Shown piece by piece: positions 53,320 through 62,895 of a stretch of DNA of 64,000 nt. This DNA is from CALOCN01 sp942491735 (GTDB lineage Bacteria > Eisenbacteria > RBG-16-71-46 > JABDJR01): assembly GCA_942491735.1 (NCBI GenBank), contig CALOCN010000001.1, positions 1,116,001 to 1,180,000 of the forward strand. Reading direction: 5' to 3'. Within the stretch, counting starts at the first letter, position 1. Each line of letters starts with the position of its first letter. The position numbers and the translations under genes were made by a program. The notes under the pieces are model-generated. The model saw only the letters and a program-made list of their open reading frames with translations, was not told the DNA's origin and did not search any database.

Positions 53320-54960
53320 GTGTCGTTTCTGAGCCGGGTCTTCGGCCGCTGGTCGAACCGTCTCTACTCCCAGGGGATGGTCCACTACAATCGCCGGGAG
53401 TACGCCGAGGCGGCCGCCGCGTTCGAGGAACTCCTGGCGGAGGTCCGGGATCCATCCAATCCGGATGTGGAGCTTGCGCGGTTCTACTCGGCCGAGGCCC
53501 ATGCCAAGCTGGGTCGGGCCCTGTTCCTTTCCGGGGACATGGACCGGGCCGCGGTCGAGCTGGCCAAGGCGGCCGAGGTGGAGCGAAGCTGGCCGGATCT
53601 CCAGTACTTCCTGGGGGTGATCTCGGCCCGCCGCGACCAACCGGACGCCGCCCTGCAACGGCTGGATGCCGCCCTGGAGCTCCACCCCCACTACGCCGAG
53701 GCGCGCGCCTACCGGGCCATCGTCCTGGAATCGTTGGGGCGCACCGAGGCCGCCACCCGGGATCTCACCGCTCTGGCCGAACTCGACTTCCCCCTCCCGG
53801 CGCCGGTCCAGGTGCTGGCCCGGGAACCTCGGCCGGAGCACCTTCTCAACGAGCTCCGCGAAACGGTCGAGGCCCGCATGCAGGGGCAGGCCCACCTCAG
53901 CCAGGCCATCGAGTTCTACGACCAGGGGGCCCTCGAGTCCTCCCTGGAAGAACTGAACCGGGCGGTGGAGGACCAGCCCGGCTACGCGGACCTTCACTGC
54001 CGGCGGGGACAGGTCCTGGCCCGGCTGGGTCGTGCCGCCGACGCGATCGGTTCCTTTGATCGCGCCGTGGAGCTCAACCCGGACTACGTGGAGGCGTTGC
54101 TGGCCCGCGGCATCACCTTCCTCACCCTGGATCATCCGGAGCGCGCGCTCCCCGGTCTGCGTCATGCCGCCGGCCTGCAGCCCGACTATGCCGACGTGGC
54201 CTACTACCTGGCCAAGGCAGCCTTCCGCACCGGGCGCCACCCGGAGGCGGTAACCGCCCTGGCCCGTTCCCTCACCCGGAACCCCCGGTTCGTGCGGGCG
54301 CGATTCCTGTTGGGCCAGGTGCGTCTGGCGTCCGGACAACGGGAGCAGGGACTGGCCGAACTGCGCACCGCGCTCGAGGTGGACGATCCCTCCCTGGAGG
54401 ACGCAACCTACCTGGGGTTGGTCAGCCTGGATGCGCGGGACTATGGAACCGCGGTGGAGCACCTGGCCGAGGCGGTCAAGCATCACCCGGACTACGCCGA
54501 CCTGCGGGTCCAGCTGGGGCTGGCCCTGCAGGAGCAGGGTCGTCTCGACGCCGCCCGCACGGAGTTCGAGGAGGCGGCCCGGCTCAATCCGGACTACGCC
54601 CAGGCCCATCTCTGCCGCGGCCGGCTCGAGGTGCGGGCGGGGGAGGTGGACGAAGCGGTGCCGCATCTCGAGCGCGCGGTCGCCGCCAACCCGTCCCTCG
54701 CCGACGCGCATTGCCTTCTGGGGGAAGCGTGGCTGATCCAGGATTCGCTGGAGGCCGCGGAGCAGGAGTTCAAGGCCGCGCTGGGGGTGAACCACGGCTA
54801 CGTGGAGGCCCTTCTCGGTTTGAGCGCGTTGCGACGGCGTCAGGGCAGCGATCGCGAGGCGCGGAAACTGCTGGAGCAGGTGCGCGAGGTGGACCCGGCC
54901 AACCCGGTCGCCCTCGCCCTCCTCGAGCCGGTGACCCCGGATCCCGGGAACAGCGCCTAG
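53320..54960 (+). CDS. TPR-repeat protein following ftsZ
   Basis: 546 residues with no signal peptide or membrane helix, almost entirely TPR-like helix pairs. Examples are SQGMVHYNRREYAEAAAAFE, DLHCRRGQVLARLGRAADAI, EALLARGITFLTLDHPERAL, DLRVQLGLALQEQGRLDAAR and DAHCLLGEAWLIQDSLEAAE. About 11-13 units are recognisable, with a less regular stretch near residues 160-205. GTG 53320 has GGAGG about 12 nt upstream. It probably acts as a protein scaffold. Its place 75 nt after ftsZ suggests, but does not prove, a link to division. Its TAG stop shares the CTAG palindrome with the stop of the convergent gene. Confidence 0.8.
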   Translation: MSFLSRVFGRWSNRLYSQGMVHYNRREYAEAAAAFEELLAEVRDPSNPDVELARFYSAEAHAKLGRALFLSGDMDRAAVELAKAAEVERSWPDLQYFLGVISARRDQPDAALQRLDAALELHPHYAEARAYRAIVLESLGRTEAATRDLTALAELDFPLPAPVQVLAREPRPEHLLNELRETVEARMQGQAHLSQAIEFYDQGALESSLEELNRAVEDQPGYADLHCRRGQVLARLGRAADAIGSFDRAVELNPDYVEALLARGITFLTLDHPERALPGLRHAAGLQPDYADVAYYLAKAAFRTGRHPEAVTALARSLTRNPRFVRARFLLGQVRLASGQREQGLAELRTALEVDDPSLEDATYLGLVSLDARDYGTAVEHLAEAVKHHPDYADLRVQLGLALQEQGRLDAARTEFEEAARLNPDYAQAHLCRGRLEVRAGEVDEAVPHLERAVAANPSLADAHCLLGEAWLIQDSLEAAEQEFKAALGVNHGYVEALLGLSALRRRQGSDREARKLLEQVREVDPANPVALALLEPVTPDPGNSA

Positions 54961-56000
54961 TCCCCGGAAATCTCCCGGCGGTGCGTTTCGAGGACCCGCT
55001 CCAGCTCCCGCTGGAGGGGCCATGCCCCGGTCGAGGTGTTGGAAACCACCGTCGTCACCAGCCCGTCCGGGTAGCAGGTGGACCGCAACGACACCCCGGC
55101 GTCGCTTCCCTCGATGTACAGGATGCGCCCCCCTGGTTCGTGGTCACGGATCCACACCCCGTGTCCGTAGTGATGCCCCGGCTTCCAGGTGACGGCGGGG
55201 GACAGGAAGCGGCGGGTGAGATCCGGGGTGAGGAGGCGGTTCTCCCGTAGCGCGGTCCATAGCCTCTCCAGATCCCCGAGGCTGGAGAAGGCGCCTCCGT
55301 CCGCCCCGCCGATGACCGGCAGCTTGCCTTCGTTGGTGATCCAGCCGTCGGGTGTCTCGACGTACCCCAGCGCGACGTGCTCGGGAAGCTCATCGAACCG
55401 GAAGTACCCCGAATCGCCCATTCCGGCCGCGGTCAGGACGCGCCGGGTGACCGCTTCCTGATAGCTCACCCCGGTCAGGGCCTCGATGGCCAGTCCCAGC
55501 AGGATGTAGCCGCCGTTGGAGTAGGCGAACCGCTCCCCGGGAGGGAACTTCATCGGCCCCCCCAGGAAGGGGAGATAGTCCCGGAGGGTGAAGAGCGTGG
55601 ACGGGGGAACCGGGAGCTCGAAGGCGTCGAAGTCCTCGATGCGTTCCTCGTCATAGTAGTCGTACACCCCCGAGGTGTGGGTGAGCAGGTGTCCGAGGGT
55701 GACCCGGGGAGAGACCTGGGGGAGAAGGTCGCCGGTGAGTTCGCGAAAGGGGGTGTCGAGTCGGGCCGCTCCTTCGTCCAGGAGGGTCCCGACGGTGAGG
55801 GCGGTGAGGAGCTTGGTCCCCGAGGCGAGCCCGAACCGCGTCCGCGGGGTATTGGGGATCCGGCGCGCCCGGTCGGCAAGCCCGTAGGCCTGGTCCAGGA
55901 GGATGACGCCGTCCCGGCTCACCCTCACCCCGCCCGAGAAGGCGTGGGTCTCTGCGGCGAGTGGGAGGGACGCCTGGAGGCTGCGGGCGAGTGGGTGCAT
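54957..56000 (-). CDS. Beta-lactamase-family (class C-like) serine hydrolase
   Basis: 347 residues with a penicillin-binding-like fold. The nucleophile motif is S-G-T-K (ASGTKLLTALTVG, near residue 60) and the second motif is Y-S-N (ERFAYSNGGYILLGLAIEA). The third motif is probably H-x-G near YGHGVWIRDHEPG. Family members include esterases, D-aminopeptidases and carboxypeptidases. I see no signal peptide from ATG 56000, which follows GGAAGG, so it looks cytosolic or is exported by another route. The function in antibiotic resistance or wall turnover is undetermined. The stop overlaps that of the TPR gene by 4 nt. Confidence 0.85.
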   Translation of the reverse strand: MHPLARSLQASLPLAAETHAFSGGVRVSRDGVILLDQAYGLADRARRIPNTPRTRFGLASGTKLLTALTVGTLLDEGAARLDTPFRELTGDLLPQVSPRVTLGHLLTHTSGVYDYYDEERIEDFDAFELPVPPSTLFTLRDYLPFLGGPMKFPPGERFAYSNGGYILLGLAIEALTGVSYQEAVTRRVLTAAGMGDSGYFRFDELPEHVALGYVETPDGWITNEGKLPVIGGADGGAFSSLGDLERLWTALRENRLLTPDLTRRFLSPAVTWKPGHHYGHGVWIRDHEPGGRILYIEGSDAGVSLRSTCYPDGLVTTVVSNTSTGAWPLQRELERVLETHRREISGD

Positions 56001-56166
56001 GGGCCTTCCATGGGGTGAACGTTCTCGGGAGGCTATCACGGGGGTGTATCGGGGCTTGCCGAGGGGCCCCGGGAGGGCGTGTGGTAGGCTGGCCAGCATC
56101 CGTACCAGGCCGCTATGTTGCCGCCTAACGTGCCGTACTTCACGTTCATCCACCGTGGGGGAATTC

Positions 56167-57129
56167 ATGCGCACCTTGCTCGCCACATTGTTTCTTCTGC
56201 CCTCCCTTGCCCTTGTCCAAGCCCAGGCCGCTGGGATCGTCGGGCTTCATGTCCAACCGCGGGCTTCAGGGTGTGCCTATGACAACACCCCTTGCAGTAG
56301 TTGGAACGTCCAGGGGAGTCCCTTCTCGGCCTATGACGTCTACCTGGTGGTCCAACGCTTCGATGGAGCCGGGGTCACGGGGTTGAGCTGCGGGCTCCTG
56401 TTCGACGAGGCTCCCGGATCCGGCATCGACCTCTTTTCCTGGACCCTCTGCGCCGACTCATCGATTCCAGCTGTCGGCCCCAACGGGCCCTGGCCCCAGT
56501 CCGGTTCCGGGATCCGAGTGCTCTGGGATGCGAACACGAACTGCCCCGGGAACCAGCAGTCGGTGGCCGGGTCGATGTACATGTATGCCTACGGTGACGA
56601 CTACCTGGACGTGAACGCCAACCCCATCGAACCCCTGCCGGAGGTGAAGGTCTCGGACTGCAGCGGAATCGTGACCTCGATTCCGTTGGAGGAGACAGCC
56701 TACGTCAGGGTGACCGAAGGAGGCGCTGGTGGGTGCACCCCCTGCAACGTCACTGGAGCTCCCTGCGGCGGTTGTTACGTATCCTGGGGTCATCCCGAGG
56801 TTCCCGTGCTCGATTTCGGCGACGTTGCGATCGGCGAGAGCGCGGAGTTGTTGTTCCTGGTGGAGCACGCCGGCGGTGTCGGCAGCGTGCTGATCGACCC
56901 CGTCGAGACGTGTCCCGATTTCGAGGTCTTCGAGCCCACCGAACCGGTTCTCCTGGAGCCGCACGACTACCTGTTCGTGCGGGTGCGCTTCACCCCGACG
57001 ACTCCTGGCCTGCAGGAGTGCACGATCACCACAGCGTGCGGGTACCGGAGCTTCCGCGGTACCGGAACCGGCCCGGTGGCGGTCCAGGCCACGACCTGGG
57101 GGGCGATCAAGGCGGTGCACGGACCCTAG
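56167..57129 (+). CDS. Secreted Cys-rich protein with ASH-like domain and WGxIK tail
   Basis: 320 residues. ATG 56167 has GGGGGAA upstream, and the signal peptide is TLLATLFLLPSLALVQAQA. The first domain is a diverged relative of the Cys-rich tagged family (DVYLVVQRFDGAGVTGLSCG, FSWTLCADSSIP, GSMYMYAYGDDYLDVNA, CTPCNVTGAPCGG). Residues about 215-305 form an ASH/HYDIN-like beta domain (VLDFGDVAIGESAELLFLVE, YLFVRVRFTPTTPGLQECTI). The tail is AVQATTWGAIKAVHGP. It shows that the tail follows different domains, here an ASH domain and not the Cys-rich one. Function unknown. Confidence 0.78.
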   Translation: MRTLLATLFLLPSLALVQAQAAGIVGLHVQPRASGCAYDNTPCSSWNVQGSPFSAYDVYLVVQRFDGAGVTGLSCGLLFDEAPGSGIDLFSWTLCADSSIPAVGPNGPWPQSGSGIRVLWDANTNCPGNQQSVAGSMYMYAYGDDYLDVNANPIEPLPEVKVSDCSGIVTSIPLEETAYVRVTEGGAGGCTPCNVTGAPCGGCYVSWGHPEVPVLDFGDVAIGESAELLFLVEHAGGVGSVLIDPVETCPDFEVFEPTEPVLLEPHDYLFVRVRFTPTTPGLQECTITTACGYRSFRGTGTGPVAVQATTWGAIKAVHGP

Positions 57130-57260
57130 GGACCACGTGGGGATCTCGCCAACGGCCGCTATCTGGCTCGCCTGGTCACCGCTTCGATCACCCTGACCCA
57201 ACCGGTCCTGTTGCTCCGGTGAACCGGCCTCGGCCCGTCTTGGGTCGCGGCGTTCTTTGC

Positions 57261-57266
57261 TAGAAT
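57261..57266 (+). promoter_or_regulatory. Possible -10 box upstream of the PepSY gene
   Basis: TAGAAT matches the -10 consensus at five of six positions. TTGGGT at 57240-57245 is a weak -35 candidate with a short 15-bp spacer. Confidence 0.3.
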
Positions 57267-57353
57267 CGCCCGCTTGCCGGTATGGAAACCGCGCGCGGAC
57301 CCCTCGACGGTGTCCCGCGCCCCCCCTTGCCCCGAGCGGAACCCGCCCCATCG

Positions 57354-57890
57354 ATGAGACTCTCCAAACTGAATCGCAGCGTGCACCGCTGGGGGTCCCT
57401 GTTGATCCTGCTCCCGGCCATCGTGATCTTCACCACGGGGTTGATCCTGCAGGTCAAGAAGGAGTTCACCTGGATCCAGCCCCCCACCCGGCACGGATCC
57501 GCCGGTCAGCCCTCGATCAGCTTCGAGCAGATCCTCGCGATCGCCCGCGCGGTGCCCGAGGCCGAAATCGAGACCTGGGACGATGTCGACCGTCTGGATG
57601 TCCGCCCGGGGCGATCCCTGGTGAAGGTCCGGGCCAACAACCGGTGGGAGATCCAAATCGACGCGGCAACCGGCGAGCTGCTCCAGGTGGCCTACCGGCG
57701 TTCGGATCTCATCGAGAGCCTCCACGACGGCAGCTTCTTCCACGAGAAGGTGAAGCTCTGGGCGTTTCTCCCCACCGCAATCTTCCTCATCTTCCTGTGG
57801 GCGACCGGCGTGTACCTCTTCGTGCTGCCGTACTACGCCCGGTGGTCGAATCGTCGTCGCAAGGCGCTCGAGGCCGGGCGGTCCGGTTAA
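57354..57890 (+). CDS. PepSY-associated transmembrane protein
   Basis: 178 residues: an N-terminal helix (GSLLILLPAIVIFTTGLIL), a periplasmic PepSY-like domain (FEQILAIARAVPEAEIETWD, VRANNRWEIQIDAATGELLQ) and a second helix (AFLPTAIFLIFLWATGVYLF). The opening MRLSKLNRSVHRW is typical of small PepSY-TM proteins, which supports ATG 57354 over an in-frame ATG at 57282. Related proteins take part in iron or flavin-linked membrane redox systems or modulate peptidases. The role here is not determined. Confidence 0.8.
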   Translation: MRLSKLNRSVHRWGSLLILLPAIVIFTTGLILQVKKEFTWIQPPTRHGSAGQPSISFEQILAIARAVPEAEIETWDDVDRLDVRPGRSLVKVRANNRWEIQIDAATGELLQVAYRRSDLIESLHDGSFFHEKVKLWAFLPTAIFLIFLWATGVYLFVLPYYARWSNRRRKALEAGRSG

Positions 57891-57908
57891 GGCACCCCAC
57901 CCGGAACG

Positions 57909-57947
57909 AAAACCGCGGCCCCCGGGCGTATACGCCGGGAGCCGCGG
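57909..57947 (-). terminator. Strong terminator for the BNR lipoprotein gene
   Basis: A 15-16-bp GC-rich stem (CCGCGGCTCCCGGCG / CGCCCGGGGGCCGCGG) with a TATA loop is followed on the minus strand by TTTT. It lies 70 nt after the stop at 58018. It may also end transcription of the PepSY gene from the other side, though no T run is present in that direction. Confidence 0.8.
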
Positions 57948-58017
57948 GTCAGGATCTGCCGATGGGTAGCGACCGCCCTGCCAAGGATAGTCGCCCCCTT
58001 GACTGGGTCATTCCATA

Positions 58018-61000
58018 TCAGTTGGCCACGACCACCTTCCCGCTCCGGGTCGCGGACGGCGAAACCGCCTGGTAGAGATAGGTCCCCTGGGGAACCCGGC
58101 GGCCGGTGTCGTCGTTCCCGTCCCAGCGGACGTCATGACGGCTGGCGCCCCGCATCTCATCCACCAGGGTACGGACCTTGCGCCCGCTCACGTCGTAGAC
58201 GGTCAGGTTGACGTGGCCGGCCTCACCCAGCTCGAAGGAGATCGTGGTCGCGCTGCGCAGCGGGTTCGGGGCCGCCTGGTGCAACACGAAGGCCGGAGTT
58301 CCCCCCACCGTCACCGAGGACAGGTCGAAGAACTCCGAGGTCCCGTCCCGCCCGATTCCCTCCAGACGATAGGTGTAGGTGCGCCCGGTGATCACATCCT
58401 CGTCCACGAACCGGTACGGCACATCCGAGCCCCGGGGCAGGATCAGGTCGGCCGAGATCCGGGAAAACGCCTCGCCCTCGGACCGCCACATTCGGAATCC
58501 GGCCATGTTGTCCTCGATCGTGGTCCAGGTCACCTCGACCCTGCCGTCCACCGCGGTCAGGTCGTGGAAGACCAGCTTGACCGGGGTGAGCGAGGCCTGG
58601 GCGGCAAACATGCCGCGGCCGTGCGTACCGGCCAGGACGACGTTGTCCGACACCCGGAGTTCGAGGTCGTTCACCACCACGTTCTGCATGCCGGTCGGGT
58701 CCTCGTGGAACCACGTGGTGGAGGCCCCGTTGAGCGTGGCCGCGGAGTAGACCCCGGTCGAGGTCGCGACCAGGTACTTCGTCTGGCTTCCCTCGACGAA
58801 GATCAGGGCGTCACGGAGCGACGGACCCGGGGCGTCCGGCTGGGTCCCGGTCAGGTTGCCCTCGATCGCCGTCCAGTTGGCGCCGGCGTCGGTAGTGTGG
58901 AACAGCCCGACGATGTTGTAGTTCGAGAAGACCACGATCGCCTCGTCGGGGTTGGTGGGATGGATGGCGATCGCGTGCGGGTAGGACCCGTCGGTCACCC
59001 CGGGGATCGAGATGTCCACCTCGCCGTCGGTGGCCGTGTTGGCGTTGTCCAGGCGGAACACCTTGGGGGCACCCTGCGAGGACCCCGCGTAGTACAGACG
59101 ATGGCCCGCGTTGGAAACCGCGACGGCGCTGATGACCGTTCCCGCGCCGGAACTCACGTTGGTGAGTTCATCCCAACCGTCCCCGTTCCACCGGAAGAAG
59201 TGCTCGGCGCTGGGGAAGTAGACCTTGGTCTCGTCGGCCGGATCCACCGCAAAGGGGTGAACAAAGAGGGCGCTCGCCCCGGCCGGCTTCTGGATCGTCC
59301 CGTTGAAGGTCAGGTCGCCCTGGGCGTTGTAGTCGTGATGCACCAGCGCCCCCTCCTGGGCCGAGAGCAGGGCAAGGGTCCGGCCGAGATAGCAGGTGGC
59401 CCCGTCACCGGTGGTGGCATCCTGCGAGGTCGTGGTCCCGGCCCGGAAGAAGGGGGACCCGTTGTCCTGGGTTCCGCCCACCACGCGCGGATCCTCGCTG
59501 TCCGGATGGATCGACACCCGGTAGAACTGGGTCACGTTGTACCCCATGTTCTTGTCTTCCCAGACCGCCGGTTCCACCCGGATGTCCTGGGCCAGGCTGA
59601 CCCCTCCATCATGTCCGCTCCACGCCCGATTGGGGTTGGCCGGGTCGAACACCACGATGTGGTTGTCCGGATGATGGTTGGGGTACTGGCTGATGTCGTT
59701 CGTGGTCGCGTAGCCGCCGATCCAATGCTTGTTGGCCACGTTCATGGAGGTGGCGACGCCGTCGGTGGACCGGTGCAGGTTGGTCCAGCCGAAGATCACG
59801 AAGTTCTCGTCATCCGGCTTCACGCTGAGCATGAGGTTGTATCCGTTGCCCTGGGTGTTGGGCTGACCGACCTGGCCGCCGAAGTTGGGCAGGTTTGCCG
59901 AGCGGTCTACCGAAGCTCCGGTGGAAAGGGTGAGCCGGTGGAAACGCACGTCGCTGCTCGTGACCTCGGTCAGCACATAGGCGGCGTCGTTGTTGGACGC
60001 GGCAATGGCCACCACGCTCCGGCCATGGGTCGCCGGGAACGATGCCGGAGTGAGGGTGACCCAGTTCACCCCGTTGTCGTTGGATCCGAAAACGCCCGGG
60101 GTTCCGGTGACCCCCACCGACTGCTGGGACAACGTGGCCACGATGATGCCGTTGGCGGCAATATCGAAGTCGGCCCACAGGTGGGCGTTGAGGGTTCCCA
60201 GGGCCAGGCTGAAGGTGGCTCCCGCATCGTCGGAGCGGAGAATACCGCTGCCGTTCGAGGCGATGAACACCGATCCCGTGATCGGGTGGACCATGACCTT
60301 GGAATTGAGGTCGAAGACCGAGTCGAACGAGGTGCTGTTGCCGGCGCCCTGGATCCGGGTCCAGTTCTCCCCGTTGTCGGTCGACTTGTAGAGGCCGGAG
60401 CCGAAGTAGTTGGCGGTGGCGCCCTGGTCCCGGGCACTGTTGGAGAACTCACCCGTCGTGTAGTACCAGGTGGTGCTGTTCCCGGCCTGGGCCACCGAGG
60501 TCACCGACTGGTTCGTCTCCGTCTTGAGGGCCCAGGTCGCTCCGCCGTCCGTCGACTTCCACAGGCCACCGGAGGCGCTGCCGGCCAGGATCGTGTTCGA
60601 GTTGTTGCGATCCACGGCGAGGGCACGCGTCCGTCCCCCCACGTTGTGGGGACCCACTTCCTGCCAGGTGAGCGCGCTGGCATCCGCGGTGCTGCGCAGC
60701 CCCGCGGTCTGCTCGAGAACGGCCCGGGCATGGTCCAACTCCCGGATCCGGATGTGGGCCGGGATCCGGTTGGTGACGGGGTCCCGGAGCATGCGGAAGG
60801 TGTACTCCCAGCGGGCGCGCTTCTTCTCGATCTTCTTCCGGGACTTCTGCGCCCGGAACTCGGCGAAGTCCTCCTCGGTGCCCCCATCCATGGGTTGCAG
60901 GAGACTCGCCCCGGCGGAAGGGCCGATCTCGGTGATCTCCCACTCCGGCATGCTGCCCTTCATGGAGTCCACCACCATCCGGGACGCGATCACGACCTGG

Positions 61001-61347
61001 ATCGTCCCGTCGTCCTGGGTCCACGCGACGAGTTGGTCCTCGGTGGCGAGGCTCTTGGGGAGCGCCGCGGTGAGGGTGGTTCCCCCGGCCATGGGCTTGG
61101 ACTGGGGGCCGGAGCGAACCACTTCGTCGATGACCAGGTCGCAGGCGTAGAAGTCATCCTTCTCCTGGAACGCATCCATGCGGACCCGGGCCAGAATTGC
61201 CCCCCGGTCCAGGGGAGAGGGTTCGACGGTGGGCGGCGTCTTCTCCTGCACGGCCGCCTGCTGCTGCTGATCCTGCTTGGCGGAACAGCCCGGGAGCGCG
61301 AGCAGCGAGATGACGCCGACGAGAAACAATCGAAAGAGGTTCTTCAC
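58018..61347 (-). CDS. Large BNR/sortilin-type repeat lipoprotein with FlgD-Ig C-terminal domain
   Basis: 1109 residues. AAGGA places the start at GTG 61347. The signal peptide LFLVGVISLLALPGCSAK contains a lipobox (L-P-G-C), so it is a probable lipoprotein. After a charged linker and an N-terminal domain, BNR or Asp-box units (S-x-D-x-G-x-T-W) recur: LWKSTDGGATWALKTE, LYKSTDNGENWTRI, ILRSDDAGATFSLA, GSNDNGVNWVTL and LFHTTDAGANWTAI. They predict one or two propellers of the Vps10/sortilin type. A fibronectin-like domain and then a FlgD-Ig/T9SS-like module end the protein (HQAAPNPLRSATTISFELGE, YDVSGRKVRTLVDEM, GTYLYQAVSP). It is probably surface exposed. A strong terminator follows. Its 5' neighbour region 61423-61560 holds no gene. 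Confidence 0.87.
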   Translation of the reverse strand: MKNLFRLFLVGVISLLALPGCSAKQDQQQQAAVQEKTPPTVEPSPLDRGAILARVRMDAFQEKDDFYACDLVIDEVVRSGPQSKPMAGGTTLTAALPKSLATEDQLVAWTQDDGTIQVVIASRMVVDSMKGSMPEWEITEIGPSAGASLLQPMDGGTEEDFAEFRAQKSRKKIEKKRARWEYTFRMLRDPVTNRIPAHIRIRELDHARAVLEQTAGLRSTADASALTWQEVGPHNVGGRTRALAVDRNNSNTILAGSASGGLWKSTDGGATWALKTETNQSVTSVAQAGNSTTWYYTTGEFSNSARDQGATANYFGSGLYKSTDNGENWTRIQGAGNSTSFDSVFDLNSKVMVHPITGSVFIASNGSGILRSDDAGATFSLALGTLNAHLWADFDIAANGIIVATLSQQSVGVTGTPGVFGSNDNGVNWVTLTPASFPATHGRSVVAIAASNNDAAYVLTEVTSSDVRFHRLTLSTGASVDRSANLPNFGGQVGQPNTQGNGYNLMLSVKPDDENFVIFGWTNLHRSTDGVATSMNVANKHWIGGYATTNDISQYPNHHPDNHIVVFDPANPNRAWSGHDGGVSLAQDIRVEPAVWEDKNMGYNVTQFYRVSIHPDSEDPRVVGGTQDNGSPFFRAGTTTSQDATTGDGATCYLGRTLALLSAQEGALVHHDYNAQGDLTFNGTIQKPAGASALFVHPFAVDPADETKVYFPSAEHFFRWNGDGWDELTNVSSGAGTVISAVAVSNAGHRLYYAGSSQGAPKVFRLDNANTATDGEVDISIPGVTDGSYPHAIAIHPTNPDEAIVVFSNYNIVGLFHTTDAGANWTAIEGNLTGTQPDAPGPSLRDALIFVEGSQTKYLVATSTGVYSAATLNGASTTWFHEDPTGMQNVVVNDLELRVSDNVVLAGTHGRGMFAAQASLTPVKLVFHDLTAVDGRVEVTWTTIEDNMAGFRMWRSEGEAFSRISADLILPRGSDVPYRFVDEDVITGRTYTYRLEGIGRDGTSEFFDLSSVTVGGTPAFVLHQAAPNPLRSATTISFELGEAGHVNLTVYDVSGRKVRTLVDEMRGASRHDVRWDGNDDTGRRVPQGTYLYQAVSPSATRSGKVVVAN

Positions 61348-61560
61348 TGGGGGTCCTTGTGAGGGGGAGATGTCACGTGGCATGGGGCCGGTAGAATACT
61401 GTGGAAGCGGCCGAAGATCCACTGGGTTAGCTCCCGAAAATCACGCGCTCCGATGCCCTTGCAATGGATTTCGATCCCGTGCGATCCGGCGCGGCAAGAC
61501 CCCGTGAAGGGAGAATCCGATCCCTGCGGGTACGGGGTGTGGGTCCTGCAAGCCGCTTGG

Positions 61561-62895
61561 TTAGGCGCTCTCCCGCATCTTCACGAAGCCGCTCTCCATC
61601 GCCGCCACCAGCGTGTCGATCTCGGACTCCGTGTGCACGGTGGACATGGCCACGGTGCAGGTATTGATGAGGGTGATGCCGCTCTCGAGCAGGTGGTCCA
61701 GAAGTCCGGTCACCCGGCGTTGCTCATCGGGGGTGGGGAACGATTCCCGGTAGTTGTGCGGTGGGGTCGCCTTCGCGTGCACGCGGAACATGGAGCCCCC
61801 GCCAGCCACACAGGCGGTGACCCCGGTGGAGCGGATCGCCGCCTCGATGCCTTCCCTCGCCCGGGTCGCCAGCGCGTTGACCCGGCTCACCGCCGCCTCG
61901 TCGTACAGTTCCATCGTGGTCAGGCCGGCGGTCATGGTGACCGGGTTGGCCGAGAACGTACCCGAGTGGGGATACTGGACGACCTTGGCCAACGGGTCCA
62001 TGACGTCCATCACGTCGGCCCTGCCGGCCAGGGCACCGACCGGAAAGCCTCCACCGATGAACTTGCCCATGGCGGTCAGGTCGGGGGTGATGTCGTACCA
62101 GAGCTGCGCCCCCCCGTACCCGCAGCGGAAGGTGATGACCTCGTCCAGCAGGAGGAGGGCCCCGTTCCGCGTGGTCCAGTCCCGCATCGCGGCCACGAAC
62201 TCCGGATCGGCGGGACGGAGTCCGGCCCGGTGGGGCATGAGATCCATCAGAACGCAGGCCAGGTCGTCCTTGTACTGATCGAGGATCGCCAGAGCCCGTT
62301 CACGGTCGTTGAAGGGAATGATCACCACGTCGGTGATGGCGGACGGCGGCGTCCCCTGCACCAGGGGAATCCGGTTGGGGGCGTCGGGATCACCCCAGTT
62401 GCCGGGGGTGGAGTTCTGGCTCACTTCGACATAGTCGTACTGCCCATGATAGGCGCCCTCGACCTTGGCGATCTTGGCCCGGCCGGTGAACGCACGCGCC
62501 GCCTTGATCCCGGTCATGATCGCCTCGGTCCCCGAATTCACGAACCGCAGCTTCTCGAACCCCGCGTTCCGACTGATCAGGTGCTCGGCGTAGCGCACCT
62601 CGATCTCGGTCCCCTCGGAGAATGCCGTCCCCCTGGCGATCTGCCGGGTGACCGCCTCGACCACGGCGGGGTGAGCGTGTCCGTGGATGAGCGACGCCAT
62701 GTTGTTGGCGAAGTCGATCCGCTCGACCCCCTCGATATCGGTGGTTCGCGAGCCGGATGCATGATCGATATACAGGGGGTGGGGTTTGCGCAGGACGGTG
62801 TTGCGGCTGACCCCGCCGGGAAGAACCCTCAGCGCCCGCTCGTAGAGGCGCGCGCTGGCCGACAACGTGTTCGAGGCCTGGGTCGTGTCACTCAC
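61561..62895 (-). CDS. Class III aminotransferase, glutamate-1-semialdehyde aminomutase-like
   Basis: 444 residues, PLP-dependent. The Schiff-base lysine is Lys278 (TAMGKFIGGGFPVGA), and Asp251-Glu252 (LLLLDEVITF) binds the PLP ring nitrogen. Other landmarks are IDFANNMASLIHGHAHPAVV, FVNSGTEAIMTGIKAARAFT and HSGTFSANPVTMTAGLTTME. The layout matches the GSA aminomutase/aspartate-aminotransferase-family group. Context argues against a haem role: GTG 62895 overlaps the stop of the CoA-transferase B subunit (GTGA), so the three genes form one operon. An amino acid or amine catabolic step feeding a 3-oxoacid is more likely. Confidence 0.85.
   Translation of the reverse strand: MSDTTQASNTLSASARLYERALRVLPGGVSRNTVLRKPHPLYIDHASGSRTTDIEGVERIDFANNMASLIHGHAHPAVVEAVTRQIARGTAFSEGTEIEVRYAEHLISRNAGFEKLRFVNSGTEAIMTGIKAARAFTGRAKIAKVEGAYHGQYDYVEVSQNSTPGNWGDPDAPNRIPLVQGTPPSAITDVVIIPFNDRERALAILDQYKDDLACVLMDLMPHRAGLRPADPEFVAAMRDWTTRNGALLLLDEVITFRCGYGGAQLWYDITPDLTAMGKFIGGGFPVGALAGRADVMDVMDPLAKVVQYPHSGTFSANPVTMTAGLTTMELYDEAAVSRVNALATRAREGIEAAIRSTGVTACVAGGGSMFRVHAKATPPHNYRESFPTPDEQRRVTGLLDHLLESGITLINTCTVAMSTVHTESEIDTLVAAMESGFVKMRESA

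Noticed and set aside
55903..56166. Upstream extension of the tagged gene at 56167
   Set aside because: It overlaps the start region of the divergent hydrolase gene, while the signal peptide and ribosome site fit ATG 56167.
58135..61362. Plus-strand open frame of 1075 codons
   Set aside because: It is the antisense shadow of the BNR lipoprotein gene, composed of H/G/R/V-rich nonsense with no start signal. High GC keeps the opposite frame open.
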